Shown here piece after piece: positions 8,065 through 16,543 of a stretch of DNA of 64,000 bases. The stretch is from Mycobacteriales bacterium. Its GTDB lineage: Bacteria > Actinomycetota > Actinomycetes > Mycobacteriales > SCTD01. The stretch is taken from NCBI GenBank assembly GCA_030447385.1, contig JAUJOY010000001.1, forward strand, positions 466,565-530,564, read 5' to 3'. The notes under the pieces were generated by a model that worked only from the letters and a program-made list of their open reading frames with translations, was not told the DNA's origin and did not search any database. Position numbers and translations under genes: made by a program. Position 1 is the stretch's first letter, and every line of letters starts with the position of its first letter.

Positions 8065-8070
8065 TAGCCT
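8065..8070 (+). promoter_or_regulatory. Putative -10 (TAGCCT) for leaderless purL transcript
   Basis: TAGCCT ends 8 bp before the purL ATG at 8079 and only 6 bp after the stop of the Uma2 remnant. This gives purL its own start site rather than readthrough from purQ. Confidence 0.5.
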
Positions 8071-8078
8071 CAGCGGCG

Positions 8079-10370
8079 ATGACGACCTACGCCGCGCAGA
8101 ACGACTCGGCCGGCCCGCTCCCCGACGCCGCCAGCACAGTCGACACCGTGCCCATCGCCGAACGAACCCCCGACCAGCCCCAGCCCTACGCCGAGCTCGG
8201 ACTGAAGGACGACGAGTACGCCGCGATCGGCAAGGTCCTCGGCCGCCGCCCCACCCAGACCGAGCTCGCCATGTACTCGATCATGTGGAGCGAGCACTGC
8301 TCGTACAAGAGCAGCAAGGTCCACCTGCGCCAGTTCGCCGACCTCCCCAAGGGCGACCGGATGCTCGTCGGCATGGGCGAGAACGCCGGGGTCGTCGACG
8401 TCGGGGAGGGCCTCGCGGTGACCTTCAAGATCGAGTCGCACAACCACCCGAGCTACGTCGAGCCCTATCAGGGTGCGGCCACCGGCATCGGCGGCATCGT
8501 GCGCGACATCCTCACGATGGGCGCCCGGCCGGTGCTGGTCATGGACCCGCTGCGGTTCGGCGACCCGGACCACCCCGACACCCGGCGCGTCCTCCCCGGG
8601 ATTGTCACGGGCATCGGCGGATACGGGAACTGCCTCGGGCTGCCCAACATCGGCGGGGAGGTCGTGTTCGACCCGACCTACCAGGGCAACCCGCTCGTCA
8701 ACGCGCTCTGCCTCGGGGTGATGCCGGACGACCGGATCCAGCGCAGCGCCGCCCGCGGCGTCGGCAACGTCGTCGTCCTGCTCGGCGCGAAGACCGGGCG
8801 CGACGGCATCGGCGGCGTCAGCGTCCTGGCCAGCGCCACGTTCGACGCCGACGGGCCGGCCCGCCGGCCCAGCGTCCAGGTCGGGGACCCGTTCACCGAG
8901 AAGCTGCTGATCGAGGCATGCCTGGAGATGTACGACGCCAGGCTCGTCGAGGGCATCCAGGACCTCGGCGGCGCCGGGCTCACCTGCGCGCTGACCGAGA
9001 CGGCCGCGGCCGGGAAGTCGGGCATGCGCGCCTACCTCGACCGGGTGCCGCTGCGCGAAGCCTCGATGGAGCCGCACGAGGTGCTCGCGAGCGAGTCCCA
9101 GGAGCGGATGCTCGCGATCGTCACCCGCGAGAACCTCGACCGGGTGCTGGCGATCGCAGACAAGTGGGGTGTGCTCGCCACCGCCATAGGTGAGGTCACC
9201 GAGGGCGAACGCCTAGTCATTCACTGGCACGCCGAGGTCGTCGTCGACGTGCCGCCCGGCTCGCTGGCCGACGACGGGCCGGTCTACGAGCGGCCGATGA
9301 CGCGGCCCGCGGACCTGGACGCCTTGCGGACCGCGGCGCTCCCCGCGTACCCGGAAGTCGGGGAGCTGCGAGACCTCCTGCTGCGCATGGTCGCGAGCCC
9401 CAACCTGTGCAGCCGCCGGTGGGTCGTCGAGCAGTACGACCGGATCGTGCTGGGCAACACCGTGCTCGCCTGGCCGCAGGACGCCGGGGTCGTACGCCTG
9501 TCGGAGGAGACCGGCCTCGGCATCGCCCTCGCCACCGACGGCAACGGCCGCTACACGCGCCTCGACCCATACGCCGGTGCGCAGCTTGCCCTGGCCGAGG
9601 CCTACCGCAACGTGGCGGTCAGCGGCGCGGTTCCGATCGCGGTGACCAACTGCCTGAACTTCGGCAGCCCGGAGGATCCCGAGGTGATGTGGCAGTTCGC
9701 CGAAGCCACAAGGGGTCTCGCCGACGGCTGCCGGGCGCTCGCGCTGCCCGTCACCGGCGGCAACGTCAGCTTCTACAACTCGACGGCCGGCGCGGCGATC
9801 CACCCGACGCCGGTCATCGGGGTGCTCGGGCTGTTCGACGACGTCGCGCGGCGTACGCCTCTCGGCTTCTCGACGGCCGGCGAGACGGTGCTGCTGCTGG
9901 GGGACACCCGCGACGAGCTCGGCGGGTCGGAGTGGGCGTGGGCCGAGCACCGGCACCTGGGCGGGTCGCCGCCGGCGGTGGACCTCGACCGGGAGCGACT
10001 GCTCGGCGAGGTGCTCGCGGCGGGCTCGCGGGACGGCATGCTGTCCAGCGCGCACGACCTGTCCGACGGGGGCCTTGCGCAGGCGCTGGTCGAGTCGGCG
10101 CTGTCGAAGGGGATCGGCGCGCGGATCGTCCTGCCGGCCGGGGTCGAGGCGTTCGTGCAGCTGTTCAGCGAGTCCGCCGGCCGGGCGGTCGTGACGGTTC
10201 CCCGGTCGGAGGAGCTCCGCTTCACGGAGATGTGCGACGCGCGCGGCTTGCCCTGCACCCGGATCGGCGTCACCGACGGGACGGCGCTGGAGGTGCAGGA
10301 CGTGCTGACGGTCCCCCTCGACGAGCTTCGCGAGGCGTACGAGGGGACCTTGCCGCGACTGTTCGGCTGA
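8079..10370 (+). CDS. purL: Phosphoribosylformylglycinamidine synthase subunit PurL (short form)
   Basis: A 763-aa protein, the length of the small PurL that needs PurS and PurQ. It carries the repeated AIRS-type core: [29 protein letters not shown] and TGGNVSFYN in the first half and [15 protein letters not shown] in the second. It converts FGAR, ATP and ammonia to FGAM. The N-terminal 40 residues are a variable extension common in actinobacteria. The start at 8079 follows a TAGCCT element and fits the family. Confidence 0.97.
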   Translation: MTTYAAQNDSAGPLPDAASTVDTVPIAERTPDQPQPYAELGLKDDEYAAIGKVLGRRPTQTELAMYSIMWSEHCSYKSSKVHLRQFADLPKGDRMLVGMGENAGVVDVGEGLAVTFKIESHNHPSYVEPYQGAATGIGGIVRDILTMGARPVLVMDPLRFGDPDHPDTRRVLPGIVTGIGGYGNCLGLPNIGGEVVFDPTYQGNPLVNALCLGVMPDDRIQRSAARGVGNVVVLLGAKTGRDGIGGVSVLASATFDADGPARRPSVQVGDPFTEKLLIEACLEMYDARLVEGIQDLGGAGLTCALTETAAAGKSGMRAYLDRVPLREASMEPHEVLASESQERMLAIVTRENLDRVLAIADKWGVLATAIGEVTEGERLVIHWHAEVVVDVPPGSLADDGPVYERPMTRPADLDALRTAALPAYPEVGELRDLLLRMVASPNLCSRRWVVEQYDRIVLGNTVLAWPQDAGVVRLSEETGLGIALATDGNGRYTRLDPYAGAQLALAEAYRNVAVSGAVPIAVTNCLNFGSPEDPEVMWQFAEATRGLADGCRALALPVTGGNVSFYNSTAGAAIHPTPVIGVLGLFDDVARRTPLGFSTAGETVLLLGDTRDELGGSEWAWAEHRHLGGSPPAVDLDRERLLGEVLAAGSRDGMLSSAHDLSDGGLAQALVESALSKGIGARIVLPAGVEAFVQLFSESAGRAVVTVPRSEELRFTEMCDARGLPCTRIGVTDGTALEVQDVLTVPLDELREAYEGTLPRLFG

Positions 10371-10386
10371 GCGGGCCGCGGTGTGG

Positions 10387-10412
10387 GGCCCCGCTCATCA
10401 TCGGGCGGGGCC
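10387..10412 (+). terminator. Short GC hairpin after purL
   Basis: GGCCCCGC pairs with GCGGGGCC around a 10-nt loop, 16 bp after the purL stop and before the sterol-carrier-like gene. It is weak and has no U-tract, so it may be a partial terminator or an attenuating structure. Confidence 0.4.
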
Positions 10413-10459
10413 TCGTACGGTCGCAGGAGCGGACGGCTTCGCGATCCCCTGGAGGTGAG

Positions 10460-10837
10460 GTGCCGCCGAAGCGCCGGGATCCTGCTGCGGTCGCGGCTGC
10501 GGTGGAGGTCGTGCTCGTCGCGCTGGAGAACGGTACGCCGCCGCCGCGTGCCGACCTTGCCCTGGCGGTGCGTGGGCTGGCTGACCAGCTCGCAGCCGCC
10601 GCCCCAGGGCGTCATGTCGAGGTGCGGATCCCGCCGTACGCCGCCGTCCAGTGCGTCGCCGGGCCGAGGCACACCCGCGGGACGCCGCCGAACGTCGTCG
10701 AGGCCGATCCGGTCGCGTTCGTGCAGCTGTGCCGGGGGCGGCTCGCGTGGGCGGACGCCGTACGCGACGGGCGGGTGCGGACCTGGGGGGACCGGGCCGA
10801 CCTGTCGGCGTGGCTGCCGCTGGTGGAGCCGCTCTGA
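10460..10837 (+). CDS. Sterol-carrier-family protein (bacterial SCP ortholog)
   Basis: A 125-aa protein from GTG (MPPKRRDPAAVAAAVE) with a GGAGGTGAG ribosome-binding stretch directly upstream. The segment VEVRIPPYAAVQCVAGP...HTRGTPPNVVEADPVAFVQL and the C-terminal RVRTWGDRADLSAWLPL match the small actinobacterial SCP-like family that lies between purL and purF in many genomes. The fold suggests binding of a hydrophobic ligand, but no function is established. The conserved position suggests co-regulation with purine synthesis rather than a catalytic role in it. Confidence 0.8.
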   Translation: MPPKRRDPAAVAAAVEVVLVALENGTPPPRADLALAVRGLADQLAAAAPGRHVEVRIPPYAAVQCVAGPRHTRGTPPNVVEADPVAFVQLCRGRLAWADAVRDGRVRTWGDRADLSAWLPLVEPL

Positions 10838-10892
10838 CCGACTGAGCCGCGAGTGCCTCCGGAGCCTGGCGCCTCGCGCCCTGGTTCGCGCC

Positions 10893-10898
10893 TACACT
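10893..10898 (+). promoter_or_regulatory. Candidate -10 (TACACT) of the purF promoter
   Basis: TACACT lies 50 bp before the purF GTG and a GAGGAG ribosome-binding site is at 10934-10939. purF would therefore have a leader, unlike purS, purQ and purL. No clear -35 is seen. Confidence 0.35.
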
Positions 10899-10947
10899 TG
10901 CCGGCGTCGGCTTCCCCGCCGTACCGCCTCCTCGAGGAGCCTCGCGC

Positions 10948-12576
10948 GTGCCTTCCGCACCTGGCCAGCAGGACGAGCTCGACCTCTTCACCCCGGAGCG
11001 ACCCGTCGGCGAGGAGTGCGGCGTCTTCGGTGTCTGGGCTCCAGGGGAGGACGTCGCCAAGCTCACCTACTACGGCCTCTACGCGCTGCAGCACCGCGGC
11101 CAGGAGGCGGCGGGGATGGCGGTGTCGGACGGCAAGGCCGTCCTGGTCTACAAGGACCTCGGCCTGGTCGCGCAGGTGTTCGACGAGGCCTCGCTGTCGA
11201 GCATGCCCGGCCACCTGGCCATCGGCCACACCCGCTACTCCACGACCGGGTCGAGCAACTGGGAGAACGCCCAGCCGTCCTTCCGCAACCTCGCCGTCGG
11301 CGGCAGCCTGGCGCTCGGGCACAACGGCAACCTCACCAACACCAGCGAGCTCAGTGCCCGGGCGCGCGAGCTCGACCCGCGCACCGGCGGCACCGGCGCC
11401 ACCACCGACTCCGACCTCATCACCACCCTGCTCGCCGCCTGGCCGGACCTCTCCCCGGCTGCCGCCGCCATGGAGGTGCTGCCGACGCTGCGCGGTGCGT
11501 TCTGCCTGGTGTTCATGGACGAGCAGACGCTCTACGCCGCGCGCGACCCCCACGGCGTACGCCCGCTCGTCCTCGGCCGGCTCGAGCGCGGCTGGGTCAT
11601 CGCGAGCGAGAGCGCGGCCCTCGACATCGTCGGCGCGAGCTTCGTGCGCGAGGTGGAGCCCGGCGAGCTGCTCGCGATCGACGAGCACGGCCTGCGCAGC
11701 CAGCGATTCGCCCCGGCGACGCCCAAGGGGTGCCTGTTCGAGTACGTCTACCTCGCCCGCCCGGACACCACCATCGCCGGCCGGTCGGTCTACACGACGC
11801 GCGTGCAGACCGGGCGCACCCTCGCCTTCGAGGCCCCCGCCGACGCCGACCTGGTCATCCCGGTGCCCGAGTCGGGCACCCCCGCAGCGATCGGCTTCGC
11901 GGAGCAGAGCGGCATCCCGTACGGCATGGGGCTGGTCAAGAACGCCTACGTGGGGCGGACGTTCATCCAGCCCAGCCAGACGATCCGCCAGCTCGGCATC
12001 CGGCTCAAGCTCAACCCGCTGCGCGAGGTCATCAAGGGCAAGCGTCTGGTCGTCGTGGACGACTCGATCGTGCGCGGCAACACCCAACGGGCCCTCGTGC
12101 GGATGTTGCGCGAGGCCGGTGCGGTCGAGGTGCACGTACGCATCTCGAGCCCCCCCGTGACGTGGCCGTGCTTCTACGGGATCGACTTCGCCAGCCGCGC
12201 GGAGCTGATCGCCAGCGGCATGGGGGTCGAGCAGATCCGTACGTCCATCGGCGCCGACTCGCTGGCGTTCGTCTCGATCGAGGGCCTGACCGGCGCGAGC
12301 AACCAGCGGGCCGACCGGCTGTGCCGGGCCTGCTTCGACGGGGACTACCCCATCGAGATCCCCCAGCGCGACCTCATCGGCAAGCACGTGCTCGAGAGCC
12401 TGTCCGCGCGGGGACGGGCCGCTCCCGCCGACTTCTCGCCCGCGGACTTCGCACCGGCGGACCACTCCCACGCCGAGAGCGGGCAGCGGGTGGTGCACAA
12501 CGGCATCTCGCCGGCCGACCCGATGGACGCCCTTCTCGGCGGTGGCGGGGCCGAGGACGCATTGCGCCGCCCGTGA
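10948..12576 (+). CDS. purF: Amidophosphoribosyltransferase PurF
   Basis: A 542-aa protein from GTG with GAGGAG 8 nt upstream. A propeptide of about 23 residues precedes the N-terminal nucleophile Cys in EECGVFGVW, so autoprocessing is expected. The glutaminase domain (GHTRYSTTGSS, HNGNLTN) is followed by the PRPP-binding domain (VVVDDSIVRGNTQRALV). Cys residues in SPPVTWPCFYGID and LCRACFDGDYP fit the Fe-S type. It catalyses the committed step from PRPP to phosphoribosylamine. The C-terminal 60 residues are a variable extension. Its TGA overlaps the purM GTG by 4 bp. Confidence 0.97.
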   Translation: MPSAPGQQDELDLFTPERPVGEECGVFGVWAPGEDVAKLTYYGLYALQHRGQEAAGMAVSDGKAVLVYKDLGLVAQVFDEASLSSMPGHLAIGHTRYSTTGSSNWENAQPSFRNLAVGGSLALGHNGNLTNTSELSARARELDPRTGGTGATTDSDLITTLLAAWPDLSPAAAAMEVLPTLRGAFCLVFMDEQTLYAARDPHGVRPLVLGRLERGWVIASESAALDIVGASFVREVEPGELLAIDEHGLRSQRFAPATPKGCLFEYVYLARPDTTIAGRSVYTTRVQTGRTLAFEAPADADLVIPVPESGTPAAIGFAEQSGIPYGMGLVKNAYVGRTFIQPSQTIRQLGIRLKLNPLREVIKGKRLVVVDDSIVRGNTQRALVRMLREAGAVEVHVRISSPPVTWPCFYGIDFASRAELIASGMGVEQIRTSIGADSLAFVSIEGLTGASNQRADRLCRACFDGDYPIEIPQRDLIGKHVLESLSARGRAAPADFSPADFAPADHSHAESGQRVVHNGISPADPMDALLGGGGAEDALRRP

Positions 12577-13616
12577 ACGAGTCCTCCTACCGGGCGGCGG
12601 GCGTCGACATCGAGGCCGGTGAGCAGGCGGTCGAGCTGATGAAGCGGCGCGTCTCGCGGACCACGCGCCCGGAGGTGGTCGGGGGCCTCGGCGGCTTCGC
12701 CGGCCTGTTCCGCCTCGACACCGCCCGCTGGACGCGGCCGCTGCTGGCCAGCAGCACCGACGGCGTAGGGACCAAGCTCGCGATCGCCCAGGCCCTCGAC
12801 AAGCACGACACGGTCGGGATCGACCTCGTCGGCATGGTGGTGGACGACCTGGTGGTCTGCGGCGCCGAGCCGCTGTTCCTGCTGGACTACGTGGCCTGCG
12901 GGCAGGTGGTGCCCGAGCGCATCGCCGAGATCGTCGGCGGGATCGCCGCCGGCTGCGAGATCGCCGGCTGCGCGCTGATCGGCGGGGAGACCGCCGAGCA
13001 CCCGGGGCTGATGCCCGCCGACCACTACGACCTCGCGGGCACGGGGATCGGGGTGGTCGAGGAGGACGACGTGCTCGGCCCCGACCTCGTCCGCAGCGGC
13101 GACGTCGTCGTGGCGATGGCGTCGAGCGGGCTGCACAGCAACGGCTTCTCGCTCGTGCGGCACGTCCTGCTGCAGGGGGCCCGCATGCGGCTCGGCGCGA
13201 TCGTCGACGAGCTGGGCGGTCCGCTGGGCGAGGAGCTGCTCGTCCCGACCCGCATCTACGCCAAGGACTGCCTGTCGCTGATCGCCGAGAGCGAGGTGCA
13301 CGGGTTCAGCCACGTCACCGGCGGCGGCCTCGCCGGCAACCTCGCGCGCGTCCTGCCGCACCACCTGTCCGCCACCATCGACCGCAGCACCTGGTCCCCG
13401 CAGCCGATCTTCGACCTCGTCCGCCTCCGCGGACGGGTCGAGCAGGCAGAGATGGAGCGCACCTTCAACATGGGAGTCGGGATGGTCGCCCTGATCGCCC
13501 CGGACGACGTCGACCGGGCGCTGGCGCTACTCACAGCCCGCCACATCCCGGCCTGGGTCGCCGGGGAGGTCCTGCCCGGGGACGGCGCGGTCACCCTGAC
13601 CGGCTCCCACGCCTGA
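12573..13616 (+). CDS. purM: Phosphoribosylformylglycinamidine cyclo-ligase PurM
   Basis: A 347-aa protein from the GTG that overlaps the purF stop. AIRS motifs are clear: SSTDGVGTKLAIAQ, GIDLVGMVVDDLVVCGAEP, GGETAEHPG and HVTGGGLAGNLARVLP. It closes the imidazole ring (FGAM to AIR). Coupling to purF by GTGA implies equimolar translation. The downstream region is convergent with DUF3073 and carries an inverted repeat. Confidence 0.97.
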   Translation: MNESSYRAAGVDIEAGEQAVELMKRRVSRTTRPEVVGGLGGFAGLFRLDTARWTRPLLASSTDGVGTKLAIAQALDKHDTVGIDLVGMVVDDLVVCGAEPLFLLDYVACGQVVPERIAEIVGGIAAGCEIAGCALIGGETAEHPGLMPADHYDLAGTGIGVVEEDDVLGPDLVRSGDVVVAMASSGLHSNGFSLVRHVLLQGARMRLGAIVDELGGPLGEELLVPTRIYAKDCLSLIAESEVHGFSHVTGGGLAGNLARVLPHHLSATIDRSTWSPQPIFDLVRLRGRVEQAEMERTFNMGVGMVALIAPDDVDRALALLTARHIPAWVAGEVLPGDGAVTLTGSHA

Positions 13617-13659
13617 TCCGTCCGCCCCCGCGCTGATCGAGGTCTGACCCTCGCCCGGA

Positions 13660-13721
13660 GGTGATCTTCTCCCTGTTGGGACGGATCACGCGTAGGGACG
13701 CCCCAGAAGGCGAAGATCACC
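13660..13721. repeat. Intergenic inverted repeat between convergent purM and DUF3073 genes
   Basis: The arms GGTGATCTTC (13660-13669) and GAAGATCACC (13712-13721) are perfect 10-bp inverted repeats around a 42-nt spacer with further partial pairing. The sequence CGCTGATCG lies 30 bp to the left. It resembles the structured GATC-containing element between the convergent genes at 38.3 kb. It may be a bidirectional terminator or a REP-like element. Confidence 0.6.
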
Positions 13722-13732
13722 GCGCCGCTGAG

Positions 13733-13915
13733 CTAGCGCCGGGCGTCGTCCTCGTCGTCGGCGTACGGGTCGTCGTCCTCGACCACGGCGGAGGACGTCG
13801 AGGGAGGAGCCGCGGCCAGCTCTGCCTTGAGCCGGTCCGGATCGAGGCTCCCGCTGCTGTACTTCAGCTCGCGGGCCACCTTGGTCTGCTTTGCCTTCGC
13901 ACGGCCGCGCCCCAT
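13733..13915 (-). CDS. DUF3073 family small protein
   Basis: A 60-aa highly charged protein: MGRGRAKAKQTKVARELKYS at the start, then YSSGSLDPDRLKAEL, and an acidic DDDPYADDEDD tail. This matches DUF3073, an actinobacterial family of unknown function found next to purM in many genomes. The basic N-terminus suggests nucleic-acid or ribosome contact, but that is inference. The upstream region holds a GC hairpin (13936-13954) and a direct repeat. Confidence 0.88.
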   Translation of the reverse strand: MGRGRAKAKQTKVARELKYSSGSLDPDRLKAELAAAPPSTSSAVVEDDDPYADDEDDARR

Positions 13916-13958
13916 GGCTCGACCCCCTCGCTACGGCGGGGCGCTCGGCCCCGCGGCG

Positions 13959-13986
13959 GAAACGATGCTGTGAAGAAACGATGCTG
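13959..13986. repeat. Direct repeat GAAACGATGCTG x2 upstream of DUF3073
   Basis: Two perfect 12-bp copies at 13959-13970 and 13975-13986 have a 16-bp period. They lie 44-71 bp upstream of the DUF3073 start. They could be a regulator site or chance slippage. Confidence 0.4.
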
Positions 13987-14067
13987 CACGGACCCGCCCG
14001 CGGCGAGATCGGTGCGCGCCGGTCCTCACGGTACAGGGTGCGGCCCCTTCGCACCCTGCACCTGCGG

Positions 14068-15192
14068 TCAGCGTCCTGCCGCCGGCCCAGCTAGCGCGGC
14101 TCCGCCCGGCAGCAGGAGGTCCCGCGCGCCCGCCCCCCCCGCGAGGCGCCGCTCGGCGAGCCGGTCGGCCGCGACCTGCGGAGCGACGCCGTCCGCCTGC
14201 GCCGCCCGCAGGATGTCCAGCGTGGTGTCGTAGATGCCCCCCGCCGCGGCCCGAGCGCGCTCGAAGCGGAAGCCACCGGAGTCCATGTGCAGCGCCTCGT
14301 CACCGACCTGGATCAGGCCGCCCGCGTTCGCGATGTAGTCCGGCACGAACAGGATCCCCCGCTGCGCGAGCGCCTGCGCCACGCCCGGTGTCGCGAGCTG
14401 GTTGTTGGCGGCCCCGCAGATGACCTCCGCCGAGATCCTCGGCACGACCTCCTCGCGCAGCGACCCGCCGAGTGCACACGGTGCGTAGACGTCGCAGTCG
14501 CTGCCGGGCAGGTCGGCCACCGAGCAGGTCGTGGCGCCCAGCCCCCGCGCCCGTTCCAGAGCGGCCTCGTTGACGTCCGACACCACCACCGCGGCTCCGT
14601 CCGCGAGCAGGTGCTCCACGAGGTGGTGCCCCACCTTCCCGACGCCCTCGACGGCGACCCGCCTGCCCCGCAGCGTCGGCTCCCCCCACAGGTGCCCCGT
14701 CGCCGCCCGCATCGCCTGGAAGACGCCGTACGCGGTGAGCACCGCGCTGTCGCCGGCGCCCCCGTACCGGGTCGAGCGCCCGGTCACGAAGGTGCTCTGC
14801 TGCGCGATGACGTCCATGTCCTCGACGCGCGTGCCGACGTCGCAGGCGGTGTAGTAGCGCCCACCCAGGGACTGCACGAACCGGCCGTACGCCCTCAGCA
14901 GGTCCTCGCTGCGATCCCGGGCGGGGTCGCCCAGGATCACCGCCTTGCCGCCGCCGAGCGCGAGCCCGGCGCAGGCCGCCTTGTAGGCCATGGCGCGGCT
15001 GAGCGCGAGGACGTCCGCGACCGCGTCGTCCTCGCTGGCGTACGGGTAGAAGCGGGTGCCGCCGAGCGCCGGGCCGCGGGCGGTGGAGTAGATGGCGATG
15101 ACCGCGCGCAGGCCGGTCGGCCGGTGCTGGCAGAAGACCACCTGCTCGTGGCCGCCGCCGACCGGCCCCGGTGGGGGATCGAAGACGCGCAC
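14068..15192 (-). CDS. vdh: Leucine/valine dehydrogenase (Glu/Leu/Phe/Val dehydrogenase family)
   Basis: A 374-aa protein from the GTG encoding VRVFDPPPG. The substrate-binding motif is [15 protein letters not shown], with ACDVGT as the next conserved block, and the Rossmann motif is [13 protein letters not shown]. The C-terminal [12 protein letters not shown] is typical of branched-chain amino acid dehydrogenases. It performs NAD-dependent oxidative deamination of Val, Leu or Ile, feeding branched-chain precursors to fatty-acid or secondary metabolism. The position between DUF3073 and bldC matches the Streptomyces vdh locus as I recall it. An upstream in-frame ATG at 15291 is less likely. 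Confidence 0.88.
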   Translation of the reverse strand: MRVFDPPPGPVGGGHEQVVFCQHRPTGLRAVIAIYSTARGPALGGTRFYPYASEDDAVADVLALSRAMAYKAACAGLALGGGKAVILGDPARDRSEDLLRAYGRFVQSLGGRYYTACDVGTRVEDMDVIAQQSTFVTGRSTRYGGAGDSAVLTAYGVFQAMRAATGHLWGEPTLRGRRVAVEGVGKVGHHLVEHLLADGAAVVVSDVNEAALERARGLGATTCSVADLPGSDCDVYAPCALGGSLREEVVPRISAEVICGAANNQLATPGVAQALAQRGILFVPDYIANAGGLIQVGDEALHMDSGGFRFERARAAAGGIYDTTLDILRAAQADGVAPQVAADRLAERRLAGGAGARDLLLPGGAALAGPAAGR

Positions 15193-15289
15193 GTACCGCT
15201 CCCTGCTCGTCGGGCGCAGGGAACCTGCCCCCGCGCACGTTCCCCGACACGAAGAGTAACGAGCGGGCTTGGCGTGCGAGCATCGAGCC

Positions 15290-16147
15290 ATGACGGCGTA
15301 TGCGGCCTTTCTGCGGGTGTACGAGCCGCTGGCCGCGTTCGAGGGTCCGGAGCGCCGCCGGTGGGAGGCCTACGCCCGTCTCGGGAGGGCACCGCAGCCC
15401 GCCGACGGCCCGCGCTTGGAGCGCGAGGCGGCCCTTCGCGCGCTGGCCGGCCGCCCGCCCGCGCTTCCGGTCCTCGAGGAGCACGCCTACCTGACGCAGG
15501 TCGACGGGGTGACCCTCGTCTGCCCGTGGCGTACGCGGCTGCGGGCCCTCGAGGGGCTCGAGGAGTTCCTCGCCGAGCTGCCGGAGGAGATGGGCCGGGT
15601 GTTCGTCCCGCCGCCGGTGGCCGAGGAGGTCGGTGCGGAGCTCGACCGCTGGCGGGCCGGGAACCCGACGCTGCGCAGCTCCCAGCTGAGCAGCACCTGG
15701 CAGGTGCCGCCGCGCTGGTTCGTCCTCGTCGACGCCGAGGAGCGCGAGCTCCGGCTGGGCGATCCGGCCGGTCCGGGCGCGGCGCCGGCCGGACGGCTGA
15801 CGGCGCGGTGCCTGGTCTACCGGACCTCGATGTCCCGGGCCCGGCGCCGGCTCGCGCGGGCGCTGGCGGTGCTGCGGCGGCACGGGGACGACGGCCTCGG
15901 AAGCAGCGGCGTCGAGGACCTCGGCCGCTGGCTCGAGGAGTTCCACCCGCGCTCGCTGGTGGAGCTGGACTACGGGGGCCTGGTGCACCTGCTGGACGAC
16001 ACCGAGCTGACCGAGGACGAGTCGGCGCGCGACATCGCGGGAGCTCTGGCCGCGCTCGACCAGGGGGATGCGGTGGCCGCTGCGACGGCGTACGGCCGGG
16101 TGACCGCCCGGATGAAGGCACTGCAGGCGGTGGAGTCCGCGAACTAG
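15290..16147 (+). CDS. Conserved actinobacterial hypothetical protein upstream of bldC
   Basis: A 285-aa protein starting [17 protein letters not shown]. It is rich in Leu/Glu/Arg, with segments such as [20 protein letters not shown] and [20 protein letters not shown] that look like a soluble alpha-helical protein; no signal peptide, membrane helix or known catalytic motif is visible. I recognise it only as the conserved hypothetical lying between the amino acid dehydrogenase and bldC in related genomes. It is divergent from the dehydrogenase. Function unknown. Confidence 0.7.
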   Translation: MTAYAAFLRVYEPLAAFEGPERRRWEAYARLGRAPQPADGPRLEREAALRALAGRPPALPVLEEHAYLTQVDGVTLVCPWRTRLRALEGLEEFLAELPEEMGRVFVPPPVAEEVGAELDRWRAGNPTLRSSQLSSTWQVPPRWFVLVDAEERELRLGDPAGPGAAPAGRLTARCLVYRTSMSRARRRLARALAVLRRHGDDGLGSSGVEDLGRWLEEFHPRSLVELDYGGLVHLLDDTELTEDESARDIAGALAALDQGDAVAAATAYGRVTARMKALQAVESAN

Positions 16148-16270
16148 TGTCCACGGCGAGGCCCGGTGGGACTAGGACCGAAATAGCCCGGATGGGCCAT
16201 TCCGGCGTATCCCGACATCGCGCATCATGGGTGTCGCGGGCAACGGCCCGCCCCGAGAAGAGGAACCGTC

Positions 16271-16477
16271 ATGAGCACCCGCACCCCTGACACCGAGGCC
16301 CTGCTCACCCCCGCCGAAGTGGCCACCATGTTCCGCGTGGACCCGAAGACGGTCACCCGCTGGGCCAAGTCGGGCAAGCTGACCTCGATCCGCACCCTCG
16401 GCGGGCACCGGCGCTACCGCGAGGCCGAGGTCCGGGCCCTGCTCGCCGGCATCCCGGCGCCCCGCCCCCAGGCCTGA
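16271..16477 (+). CDS. bldC: BldC-like MerR/excisionase-family developmental regulator
   Basis: A 68-aa protein, essentially a single winged-helix domain: LLTPAEVATMFRVDPKTVTRW followed by AKSGKLTSIRTLGGHRRYRE and a short tail. This is near identical to the Streptomyces BldC core as I remember it. BldC binds DNA as head-to-tail oligomers on direct repeats and controls the timing of development. The ATG has an AGAGGA ribosome-binding site. Streptomyces-like neighbours support the name. It implies a morphologically complex or stress-programmed actinomycete but does not prove sporulation. Confidence 0.93.
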   Translation: MSTRTPDTEALLTPAEVATMFRVDPKTVTRWAKSGKLTSIRTLGGHRRYREAEVRALLAGIPAPRPQA

Positions 16478-16543
16478 TTGACCGCTCGCGCCCTCGGTCG
16501 GGGGCGCGAGCACCAGCGTGGAGAAGTGTGTGATGCTCGGCGG

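Noticed and set aside
10383-13616. 1077-aa frame covering purF and purM
   Set aside because: Only its last 347 codons (purM) are real; the first part is an Arg/Pro-rich shadow of the sterol-carrier and purF genes.
16148-16270. Riboswitch or attenuator before bldC
   Set aside because: A short imperfect pairing (CCGGATGGGCCATTCCGG) is present, but no known riboswitch core can be recognised.
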